Made by a program: the position numbers and the translations under genes. From assembly GCA_030867875.1 (NCBI GenBank), contig JAOWCC010000019.1, forward strand, positions 37,739,976 through 37,803,975: a stretch of 64,000 bases of DNA, given 5' to 3'. The notes beneath the pieces were generated by a model. That model made no database searches, was not told the origin of the DNA, and was given only the letters and a program-made list of their open reading frames with translations. This stretch comes from Actinernus sp. WN-2022 (taxonomy: Eukaryota; Cnidaria; Anthozoa; Actiniaria; Actinernidae). Below, piece after piece: positions 11,502 through 22,700 of this stretch; position 1 is the stretch's first letter; each line of letters opens with the position of its first letter.

Positions 11502-12465
11502 TTAGAAAAGCCGCGAGTGTGAGTATTTGCTCATGGCAATCACGTGCATGGGAACTCCTTGTTGCTCATTTACATCATATGACGTCCCTCCTGCTGTTGA
11601 CATAATTGGAACCGTAGGCTGACTATCACCACAGGGCTCCCGCACCAACAAAATGAATGCTCGGCTAAAACGCTGAGTGCGAAGGGAGTAAATAATAGGG
11701 TTTGTCATGTTGTTCATATGATTGAATGAAAAAGTAAGCCAGAAAATGTGGCCACGACCCGTGGAGCCTTGCGACGCTATGCAGTACGTAACACTGGAAA
11801 GATGCCCATCCAAAATTATGTCAGAATTGTAACCCCAAGAGTCTTTGCAGTCTGGATGTCGCTCCTGGTTCGTTTACCCATGCTGCTTTGCAGAACCATT
11901 TATATTCTGCTCAAGTGTACCGTTCGCCAAATTAGGAATCCCAAAGTCATCTTGATACCGAACGGAACGAGGTAGCCAGGAATAAGAAACGAGCGACCGA
12001 ATCGTGAAAAGTACTGGATTCTGTAAACCCAAACTGGCTTGTCTCCAACGTCGATGTGGATCCCAAGGCTGAACATGCCAAATGTGTAGGCCCCAGCTGC
12101 TATCCAAATAGAAATGACAGCAATTATGGCTTTGTTACCTGTCTACCATGCGTGATACCTTAACCCGTGTACTATGGCACCATAACGGTCCAACGTTAGA
12201 ACAAGGAGGGATACCATAGTCAAGTACATGAATAAGACATAAGTAGTTACCACGAACCACGATACTTGCGGTCCTCTAAGGAAGGCTACCTGACACAGAT
12301 ACCACAAGATAAATAGAGGCATGTTTGTTAAGGCATTTATATGTTTGTTAAGGCGTAGTGTTCTGAAGCGAACCAACAGCATGCAGATAACTCCATTGCC
12401 GACGATGGAGAATGCCATGATGATGACTATAAGTAGGACTTGCACTATGCTACTTGGGTCACTGC
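11502..12465 (-). pseudogene. Class A (rhodopsin-like) GPCR pseudogene
   Basis: Read on the minus strand, a seven-helix receptor can be followed: TM1 with the VGN signature (about 12400), TM3 ending LVLTLDRY (the DRY box, about 12185), TM4 with SIWIAAG, TM5 with a long hydrophobic run, TM6 with FWMGIFPV (W-x-x-x-P type), and TM7 with MTNPIIYSLRTQRF (the NPxxY motif, about 11690) followed by a cytoplasmic tail to 11502. TM2 looks shortened beside a duplicated atgtttgttaaggc. In-frame stops after the DRY loop (12143-12145), after TM5 and inside TM6, plus a frame change before TM7, show it is dead. The N-terminus is replaced by a MITE at 12466. The ligand class cannot be told. Confidence 0.85.
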
Positions 12466-12776
12466 CCGGGGGGGGGGGGACTCCCTTATGTGAAGGGTAC
12501 ATGGATGCTCGTCGTACCTTTTAGGGGTCAAAATCAGGAGTTTGGTACCACTTAGGGTATCCACCATCAAACACAGACATTTCTATGTAAAGCGGTACCT
12601 TTCAGGGGTCGGGTGTCAATTGAACAAAAAAGCTGTTATCAATTTACATTTTTATTATCTTTTAGGGGTCAAAATAAGCTTGAGCCACGCCCATTTTAGT
12701 ACCTCTTAGGGGTCAAATCGAAAATGTCCGACGAGCATCCCTACCCCTTTTATATGGGAGTCACCCATATGTTTTA
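12466..12776. mobile_element. MITE with ~45-bp TIRs abutting the GPCR pseudogene
   Basis: The left end reads gactcccttatgtgaagggt then gatgctcgtcg. The right end is its reverse complement (cgacgagcatccctacccc, then atatgggagtcaccc). The inside holds several copies of ttaggggtca. The left end has a 10-base G run. No coding capacity. The element supplies the first codons of the open frame that runs into GPCR TM1, so it sits immediately upstream of the first helix. Confidence 0.8.
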
Positions 12777-13644
12777 TCGGAGCTGTAAACGAAATAAATA
12801 AAACTAATTATTTCTTGGTCGAACGTCAAATGTATTACAGTTCGAGTTTTATAGTTCGAGATTTTAAAAGTAAAGACAGCACCTTCTATTCAGTTATTTG
12901 AAGAAGTTATTTAAAGTAAAAGACCCCGGGTTGGGGTATTTTATGCATGACTTGGTGAGTAATTAGTAAGAGTTAATTACCTAGATTATAAGATCAAAAA
13001 TATAAAATACATTCTCCAAAATGTGTGGCAGAAAACAGTTGAATTAACTAACTATGAATTACTCAGTTTAATTGAAAGTCTGATTTAATAATCCAAGATG
13101 GCCCGTTGGTATTGTGACAACCGAATTGGCATTAGAAATATTCGCACTTTTCAGCGGAACGTTTTTGGCGATCATTGAGCTTTTTTGGACAATGTATTTT
13201 CTGATATTGAAGAATAGTAAACAAAAAAACATAATGTCTCGTTTTGAAGATTTTCGCATTTTACGAAAAACCAAGGGTTCGAAAGAAGAACTTATTTCTC
13301 CGAAAATATTATGTATCTTGCGTCACTAGTGAAAATATCGATGACGTCATGTTTGCCGCCTTTTGAACTACAAAGATGGCGGCTAGTTTGAGAAAGTCAC
13401 AGAGGAAGATGTAAACAGCTTAAATGAGCTGCATGACAATGAATAGTCCGAGCACGAAAAAGCCAAAATACGATCTAAAACTCTCTAAACATTTCTGGAC
13501 TGCAACGAAGAGACAAGAAAACCCAATGAAACATCCCAGAACAGCTTCGAAAGTTCACGAAGAAGTTTGTACTGACAGCAAGTAAAATGAATAGATAAGA
13601 GTTCTTAGAGCAGTTTAATTGTCCATGCATATAATAAAAAGAAA
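12777..13644. other. No recognisable gene
   Basis: AT-rich sequence. Short open frames on both strands near 13068-13329 are mutual shadows without family resemblance. A gatgacgtcatg CRE-like palindrome lies near 13340. Confidence 0.45.
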
Positions 13645-13772
13645 ATTACACGGTGGTTTGAAGATATGACGTTTATCCTCTCCAGTACAAAACATTTCAC
13701 TCGTTCAGTGCGCTCACTCGGTAAATGTTTTGGCTCTCGAGGATAAACTACATATCTTCGCACCAGTGTAAT
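13645..13772. repeat. Short foldback/MITE
   Basis: attacac...gaagatatg...gtttatcctc at the left is mirrored by gaggataaac...catatcttcg...gtgtaat at the right. Inner arms aaaacattt/aaatgtttt also pair. The unit is about 128 bp and could form a long imperfect hairpin. No coding capacity. Confidence 0.75.
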
Positions 13773-14111
13773 ATCCTCTATAGATATACTGTAAGTACAA
13801 ATGATAAATAATGCCAATAAAATATACATAACATTATGGGACATCTTCAAACAGATTTTTCAATAAGCCTTACCCAAGAGGCATCTGAAGAATGTATTTC
13901 AGGCCTGATCGTGCAATAATAAATACATGTATGGTATACTATGGTTATACTGCCATATGTTAAGGCATAAATGACATCTATATTTTAATTCATTTCCTGT
14001 TATTCAGTCATCATTGGAATGTATTTTTCGTTTGCCCCTTCGGTGAAACCTATTGAAAAACAAAAGTTCGAAGATATCCCATAATATTGTGCACATGTTA
14101 TTCATATAGAG

Positions 14112-14254
14112 ATTACTTAATGGGAAGTGCTGGCGTATGGTATTTACGCACGAGTTTGTTTTCACAAAACGAACGAGCGAGGTACGAGCGAGTGAGTTTT
14201 GTGAAAACAAACAAGTGTGTAAATACCATACAAAAGCACTTTCCATTTTGTAAT
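14112..14254. repeat. Foldback MITE (~143 bp)
   Basis: attac...gtatggtatttac...gtttgttttcacaaaac is followed after ~25 bp by its reverse complement gttttgtgaaaacaaac...gtaaataccatac...gtaat. The loop is rich in cgagcgag. It is a typical short palindromic MITE. Confidence 0.8.
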
Positions 14255-14257
14255 TTG

Positions 14258-15137
14258 TTTATTACATACATACTGAGATTTTTCTCCAGTATCAAACAGG
14301 TTTTATTTAGGTCTTGTCATTATTTTGTTTTGCATTTCGTATCCGACTCAACGTAGACTAAAATTTATGCTCGATACATTCAAAATGGAAAGAAAATCTT
14401 ACTTTCTAAACTGACATCAGCCTTGAAATAGTTTTCAACATCAATATGAAACTGTCTTTGATTCAACAAATAAAGTTTGCAAGTTTACATCTTCAATAGA
14501 TTAGTATACCTGCTTTTGTCCAAGTTGTTTGCTACGACGGTTTCCAGACATCTCCACCACGGCTTGTAGGTTTTCTCTGTCACAGAATATTTACGATTTT
14601 TCAAATGTCGATGGTCTATGGAAGTTGAAATCACTCCACGAAGGATTGAAAGCTCGTAATCTTCGCCGTATTTTCTTTTGACACTAAGAATGATTTCACA
14701 TAGATTATCTCAATATCTGTTGAGTTCTTTCGGTAGAATTTCGCTTCTTCTTTGACTTTGTCTCTTTCAGTCTTTGAGTAACTTTACGGCTGTTTCTCTA
14801 AGTTTTTGCTCTTGTGATTTTGTTTTCTTGGTCGATAATATACTCCTCAATTGACTTGGAAGTGTTAACATCGTTAGTTGGCTGTTTACAGGTCAATATT
14901 ACATTAGTTAAAAAAAAGTCAAAACCTCCAACTTTCGTAGTGAATGAAAGTGGCGCCTCCGAGTTGAAGTCCAGTTTGAAAACCCGATATGTTTTGGCAG
15001 GTGTTTTCTGATTGGACGAAACGCTTTCCGCACGTGTGAAAATTTCGTTTCGCGATTCTGATTGGCTAAGGAAAATTGTGAAGTGAGTTTTCGCATGAGT
15101 GATTCCATTCGTAAATCTCAGTATGTATGTGATAAAT
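14258..15137. repeat. Possible ~880-bp unit bounded by a 24-bp inverted repeat
   Basis: tttattacatacatactgag(attt) near 14258 and aaatctcagtatgtatgtga near 15113 are inverted copies with one mismatch in about 24 bases. The interior has no recognisable coding region. The open frame at 14798-15151 (-) is not supported by any family resemblance. Because the left arm also abuts the 143-bp foldback, the true element limits are unsure. Confidence 0.45.
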
Positions 15138-15229
15138 ATGGTTTTGGACAACGTTTTCGAGATTTTTATTGACTGTATATATACTGTATATTATAGTCAA
15201 TTTATATAGCGCGTATACATAAATGTTCT

Positions 15230-15400
15230 AGCTGATATTGCAGTGGCGTCTACGAATAGCAGTTTCAGCGGTATTGACCCGAACGCCTCACTTCCATGTA
15301 ATGAAACACTATTCCAACTGCTTCATTATATCGAAGTGAGGCGTTCGGGTCAATACCGCTGAAACTGCTTTTCGTACACGACGCCACTATAGTATCAGCT
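15230..15400. repeat. Near-perfect foldback element (~66-bp arms)
   Basis: The left arm (agctgatattgcagtggcgt ... gaacgcctcacttc) and the right arm (gaagtgaggcgttc ... acgccactatagtatcagct) are reverse complements with few mismatches, around a ~37-bp loop. Including the loop the unit is 171 bp. Confidence 0.88.
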
Positions 15401-16640
15401 ATTGTTATCCGTGAGTCACGGCTATATTTCGGGTTTGTTTTTGCCATCTTGCCGAAAAAAATGACGTTCAACAATACTAAAACAATAATGTTACAGCTTT
15501 CACTGCTACGAGCAAGTAGGACAATGTGATGAGATGACAGCTATATAATTATGTATCAATATTGTAAATAAATTCTTCTTCCTATTAATATTAATTCCAG
15601 CCGCTTACTACTCAAGCAAACTTGTACAATATATATTTATGTATTTTCTGTGCTCCAAATATCCTCATTTATTTTTCTTGTGATAGGGGTCAACTAGAAA
15701 GCCTATGGCTCCCTTGACATCTATGCACATTCTTGAAATTCATAACTATGTTATTATTACCGTATCTCTCTTTTTCTTTCTACAATTATTTTCTTGTGTA
15801 ATTATCTTTATAAAAAAAATTGTGCAAAATAAAATGAACTTGAACTTGGAAAAGAGAAGCTAGCTAATGAGGACCACGTGAATACACAATGACGTAACGA
15901 AGGTAGCTCTTACGTAACGTTATCACTCGAAGTGAATGGAGATTGGTTTACATGAGAAATAAGAATGAGAAACACAACATACTTGTAACGGGCAATTAAA
16001 TACAACAACTTACTTCTTGTTCAAAACATCATTCTAATCATGTGTTACGTAATCCTACTGGGATGAAATGCCGGGCCTAAAGCAAACAGTACAAGTACAA
16101 ATAAGGACCGTTAGCTAAGAACTCACGTGTAGAAGACTCTAAAGTTTATTGAGACAGCTACACGGCAGGGTTACGCTAAGGTAAGATATTGAAATTTAAA
16201 TCTTAATTTGGACAAAATAAGTAGAAAATTGTGTGCAAAATTTATGGGTTTTGTTTGAGCATGTTTTCCGTAGATTTCTACAACCTCAAGTCACGGTGAA
16301 TTTGTGTTCAAGTAGACCAGTTACTGTAAAACCACTGAAATATCTTTCGTTTCTAGCTGGACCTGAACAACCATACAGGCTGATCAAAGATAAGTGTTAT
16401 CTTGGCGAGCTGAGCGACTGATTTCACATGTGTATTTAAATACTGTAGTATTAATTACTATACCGGAAACCCGTTTCTTTGTCAACAAGTTGATTTTCTC
16501 GTTCTTTGAAAACCCCGAAACCTGTTGACCAGCCAATGTTTTAATCCATCTCCATCTAGCCACGATGTAGGCACAGGCTCTGATGTAGCACAGCTGACCG
16601 CGATTGTCGATCTCGGTACAGTATATTAAATATTTTCTCC
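15401..16640. other. Upstream region of the discoidin/vWA gene
   Basis: No coding exon is recognised. A polypyrimidine-AG (ttttctcctttccgtag) ends at 16649, just upstream of the ATG at 16665, so the start codon may lie in a second exon whose 5' UTR partner is somewhere in this stretch. No convincing promoter motif was found. Confidence 0.4.
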
Positions 16641-16664
16641 TTTCCGTAGAGCTGCCGACTCACT

Positions 16665-16719
16665 ATGACGGGAAGTCTCCTGTTACTAGTGTTACTCTTA
16701 CACGCGCTTCATATTCAAG
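16665..16719 (+). CDS. Exon 1: signal peptide
   Basis: The ATG is followed by a short polar stretch and a run of leucines and valines, giving an 18-residue hydrophobic leader. The donor gtaagt follows at 16720 in phase 1. This phase-1 boundary after the leader is usual for secreted modular proteins built by exon shuffling. Confidence 0.85.
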
Positions 16720-19700
16720 GTAAGTTGACACAGGAGAAGCTATTAAGATAAGATTGGTTAATTCAATCATAGTTAATAGAGTGGAATGGTTAGGAAACTC
16801 AGGGACCATCTTTGTTGTAGGTCTTTGTTAGCTTTTTTCGACCACCACCGTGCACAAAACACAATAGAAATTCCAACATGTTAGTCAATCAGCCAATAGA
16901 AACGTGTGAGTTCAGTCGTTCAGGGAACGCTAATGAACTATGATCGTGCACAATCTTTTGTCTTACCCCCTTCCAACCTAAATCGCAGCGCCTTTGTTGG
17001 CCCTTTTGAAGTTTGCCGGGTTTCCTAACCATTCCACTCTATTAACTATGATTCAATCAAAAAATATTGGTCTTTCCATAACTTACTTAATTGGCTTTGT
17101 GTACTGGTGCTCGAAAATTATTGGAATAATTATAGAATACATTAAAAATTCATTTTGTCAAATTGTTATACAAACCTTCTAAAAACCTAACCCTGAAATT
17201 AGAAAAAGAAACCCTAACCATTTTCGATCAAAAGTCATTCATAGAACGACTCTACATACACCTGCACTATAATAGAGAATTTGGCACAGTTTTTCGACAT
17301 GCGGGGTATTCTATAATTGAACCAAATTATTTTACTCTTTGGTAACCTTTATTTGATTTTTGAATTTTGCTCTGTTGACCAGAATTAACTTTTCTTGTTA
17401 GATTCTCAGCCTGCAGTAGCGTACGATTGCCTGACCGCTCTTGGCCTAGAGAAACATGTGATCACAGACCCACAGATGACCGCCTCCTCTGTATGGAATG
17501 CCAATCACGGAGCAGCAAACGGTAGACTGAATTTTAAAGCTGGTGGAGGAAAGACTGGGGCCTGGTCTGCTAGGTACAACAACGCCCAACAATGGTTTCA
17601 GGTAGACCTTATCCAAACGACTAAAATAACCCGCGTAACTACTCAAGGCCGACAGGACGCCAACCAATGGGTAAAGAGCTACACTTTGGCTTACAGTCGA
17701 GATGGAACCGTTTGGAAAACGTACCCTAAGAAAGTAAGAACTCGTTAACATGTAACCTGAGTATCAGTCTCTGAAGAAAGGAAGACTGAGTAGAGAAAAG
17801 GAAAGGGAAAACTAGGCCTGATACTCTGGTTATTTACCTGCAACTCTTACTTCAAACCCTTTTCGCAGGTTCTTGGGCTTCAAATGATAGAACTCGGGCC
17901 ATAACAGTACTGATTAGACTCCATTTTAGAATGATATCTTTTGAAGGTGATTAGACTGTAAAACCAGCAGATAACCGCTCATATTTGAGATTTCCTCTCT
18001 AAGTCAATAAAAACATTATATATATATTTTTATCTGACTTGCATTACAATCGTTGTACGGCCTTTAAAATAACAAATGTAATATTAATAATAAAGAAACT
18101 GTATAATTAATGTGCATGATATGTTAACAGGTGTTTGCTGGTAATAAAGACCGCTTCAACGTGGTATCTAATGATATCAGTCCACCAATCATCGCACGAT
18201 TTGTCCGCATTCAACCCAAGACCTGGCAGAGCCACATCTCGATGAGAGCCGAGTTCTATGGATGCGCCTCTGGTAGGACTACACCTAAATATTTAATCTG
18301 GTAGCTACTACGGAATGTATCCAATAACAGACAATACGTATGAAGAATTACATTTGCTCTCCTGCAATTTTAGTCCATAAAATCAGTGATACACGCACGC
18401 ACATACGTTTCGGAGTAAACCAAATTACTTTTCTTCTCATTTCTGTTGAAATCGTTAATTTTACCATTGCTCGATCGAACTGCAAATAAGCATGGCTTTC
18501 ACTTTATCAACAGGATTCTGTGTTCCCAAGGAAATCTGTGCGTCTGCACTCGGCATGATAGACGGTCGAATTACGGACTCTCGTATCACCGCTTCTACTT
18601 CTTACAATGCAAATCTCTTACCCGCTCGTGCCAGGCTACATAGTAGACGTCAAGGGCGGCTTCTGGGGTCCTGGGCCGCTCGGGTGAATAATGTTGGTCA
18701 GTTTCTTCAAATTGATCTCGGCAAAGTGACTAAGTTCACACGCATAGCGACACAAGGAAGACAGGACGCCAACCAGTGGGTCACCACATACCGCCTGCAG
18801 TTCAGCCAGGATGGAGGATATTTCGACTCCTATGCTAACAACAAAGTTCTGACGGGAAACAAAGACAGGCACGGTGTTGTCGTTAATATACTCGAGCCAG
18901 TCCTAATCGCTAGATACATCCGGGTTCTTCCCAAGACGTGGTACGGACACATTTCCATGAGAGTGGAATTGTACGGATGTAAAGAAGGTATGACAACATA
19001 CATTAACCATCTCCATTCAATACATGAACAGGAAAACACCTGATTCAATGCATTGTTTTCAGGATTCCAGATACCAAAGATTCCAAAATGCCAGAGCAAA
19101 CTTACCATGACTGACAGTCAGATGTCCGCCTCGTCCGAGTGGAACTAAGGCCACCGAGCAGCAAACGCCAGGTTACATTTCTACGCTGGCGGAGGGAGGA
19201 CTGGGGCCTGGTCTGCTCGGGTTAACGACGTTCATCAATTCCTTGAGATTGATTTTGGTAAAGTAACCCAGATAACACGTGTCTCTACACAAGGACGACA
19301 GGACGCCAGCCAATGGGTGAAGAGCTACACTCTGCAATACAGTGTGGACGGCGGGATTTTCACTACCTACGGCGTTGGTGGGAAAGTGAAGGTAACGCCG
19401 AGTCACTATTTTCCTTTTTACTTCTTCACACTAGAATATTCCTAGTGCCTTAAATCAAATGTTTTCCAGGTGTTAACTGGTAATACGGATCGCTACACTG
19501 TGTTAGTCACGTGCTCGTCAATCCAATCATCACTCGCTACATCCGGGTACGTCCAAAGACCTGGCAGGGACACATCTCCATGAGGGTAGAGTTCTACGGT
19601 TGTAATGAAGGTGAGAGATTTTAGATTCAGGCTCATCAAATTAACACTGTTATTCCATATGATATAAATATACAGTAATCTAGGAAATTACATCTCACAC

Positions 19701-22700
19701 TACTTAAGCGTATTCAAGCAAAATCGGATGTGCTTATGGGTCTTTTGCAGGAATGTGCAATCGCGTGGTTGTACTGGGTTGCAAAAACATCTTCATTCAT
19801 ATATTCAAAGGCAATTGTACGAGATCGGTAGTGTTATAAGCAGAACCTGTTTGTAAATGCTATTTCTCACCTCCAATCGATTGTTGATCTTTCTGAAACA
19901 GATAGCTAGCCACCCAGCATCCATGGCAACGCCTTTCCCATGGGGATCACGAGCTCAATCCATTCGTTAACGAAGTATAATATCAGCACGTGACCTATTG
20001 TATGCCATCGTTCTTACGCGAATCATTACTTACACATTCTTCTCAACATGTGTATCGTCACAGGGTTCACCCCACCTAATGTTCCCAAGTGTGTCTCCCC
20101 AATGGGTCTTAGAAGTGGTCTGGTCAAAGATGCCAAGATGTCCGCTTCGTCCGAGTGGAATTCTGGTCACAGAGCAGCTAACGCGAGACTACATTTCCAT
20201 GCTGGCGGAGGAAGAACTGGTGCCTGGTCAGCTAGAGTAAACAACGATCAGCAATGGCTTCAAGTGGACTTTGGTCAGGTGGTGAAAATAAAAAGGGTGG
20301 CCACTCAGGGCCGACAGGACGCCAACCAATGGGTGAAAAGTTATTCACTTCAATTCAGTCGAGATATAATCTTCTGGGAAGACTACCAACAGGGCAAATA
20401 TGTTGCTGTAAGTTGTAATTATTTGAATTGGTTTGGGAAGCTCTAATCATAACCGAGAAATATATTTTTGTAAGGGTTCGTTATAAAATAGGCATTAAGA
20501 GGTAACTCTACTCGTTCACTATTTCTGATCACATTAACCAAGCATTTCAGCATTGTGAAAATAAATTAATATTTCTTGACATCCAATCCAATAGGTGTGA
20601 AAAATACAGAAATATTTGTACACAATCTTATTAATTTATTGTTTATACAGGTTCTTTCCGGTAACGCCGATAGGTTCACCGTAGTTCTCCACGAACTACA
20701 GACCGCAATCTTTGCTCGATTTGTCCGCATTAAACCCAAGACCTGGCAGAGCCACATCTCCATCAGAGCAGAATTCTTTGGCTGTAGGAAAGGTGAAATA
20801 ATGTACTTCAGTCATCTTTAACTTGTATGCATTCTTGTTTCTTAAACATTTCTCTTTACATTTTCTCCTTTTCGTTAGGATTCGTTACTCCACCTGTCCA
20901 ATGTGCTGCTGCCCTTGGAATGCAAACTAAGAAGATCGCTGATTCTAGACTCACTGCTTCCTCCATGTGGAGTGCAACTCATTCACCTGCTCGTGCTAGA
21001 CTTCACCTTCCTCGCCAAGGCGGTCTAATGGGTGCTTGGTCTGCTCGATTCAACCATCTCGGTCAGTGGTTACAGGTAGATATGACTCAGATCACCAAGG
21101 TTACTAGTGTCGCCACACAAGGTCGCCAGGACGCGAACCAGTGGATCACTAGTTACAGTCTACAGTCCAGTATGGATGGTGGCCATTTTGAGCCACACAT
21201 CAATTCTAAGATACTCAAGGGTAACAAGGACAGGAACACTGTTGTTGGGCACGTCTTGAAGCCTGCTATCATAGCGAGGTTCATTCGCATCGCCCCACGT
21301 ACCTGGTATGGACACATCTCGATGAGACTCGAGCTTTACGGTTGCACAAAAGGTTTGTAAGTTATTAAGCCTTGCCGATATTCTCTTTCGCTATATTATA
21401 TCTTTGTTTTACTGAAATCAATGTCGTTGACCCACCACAGGCTTCACTGTACCAATTATAAAGAAATGTCAGGCTGCGATTAACTTGGCCGACAATCAGA
21501 TGTCAGCTTCGTCGGAATACAACGCGGCACACAGAGCAGCTAACGCAAGACTACACTTCATGGCTGGTGGAGGAAGGACTGGATCCTGGTCTTCTAGAAC
21601 CAACGACGCCTTCCAGTTCCTTGAGGTGCACTTTAATAAAGCGACAAAGGTAACACGTGTGTCTACACAAGGCCGACAGGATGCTCACCAATGGGTGAAG
21701 AGTTACACTTTGGAATACAGTCTGGACGGCAGCATGTTTACACCATACTCTGTTAGAGGAAACGTGAAGGTTTGTTAATACAGTAGTCACTTCTATTCCG
21801 CCAATTACTAGAAGCATGGCTAAACATGGCATACCATTCTTGAATGGCTGGCTTTAGAGTTACAAGTAGGGACTGTCAACCCAGCAACGAGAAAAACTAT
21901 TGGTCAGTGTTGTTGTTTAAATCAGTGAGCGGCACCGTTCCGGTGGTGGGAGTGACTTCGCAGTTTACATTTTTATACTCCTCTCGACAAGTGTTGTGTC
22001 CAGACTAATTTATTATGCTTGTAGCAGTGGCATGGCTGAAAGAGGACAAAGCATACGAATTGATTACACAAACTTTGTAAATCGCCGTTTAGGATAACAA
22101 TTGGAACGTCTCGACAGAACATTTAACTTGTCGAGAGGAGTAGAGAAATCGAAACTGCAGAGCTGTGAACAAAATAGGTCTCTTGACGACAGCACGGTCA
22201 CCACAAAACTTACAAAATAGTAGTCAGTCCATACTTACAGCTCTCAACCCAGACATGTTGAACTATGTTATGGCATGTTCAGCCATGTTGAATTTAACTT
22301 GAATACTCTACACAATAACTATTTTCAGGTTTTCGCTGGCAACAATGATCGCCACAAGGTGGTTAGTCACTTCCTCGTCAATCCAATCATCACTTTTTAC
22401 ATCCGGGTCCGTCCAAAGACCTGGCAGGGACACATCTCCATGAGAGTAGAGTTCTACGGTTGCACTGAAGGTAGATGAAATCTCTTATCCAACTTCTAAT
22501 CCTTGATATTTCCCTATTCCGGTCTTTCCGACCACGATACATTTGTCTATCATTTCCAGGATTTGAGCCACCCCAAAAACCAGAATGTGTAACTGCACTC
22601 GGTTTTCAATGCTTGTCCATCAAAGATCACCAGTTCTCGGCATCATCAGAATACAACGCGGCCCTCAAAGCAGCAAATGCGAGACTGCATTTGAACGCAA

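Noticed and set aside
12143..12502. Start of the GPCR at the MYPSHKG methionine
   Set aside because: Those residues come from the MITE terminal repeat. The receptor's true N-terminus is not present.
14798..15151. 117-codon minus-strand open frame
   Set aside because: No family resemblance, overlaps inverted-repeat DNA, and the opposite strand is open too.
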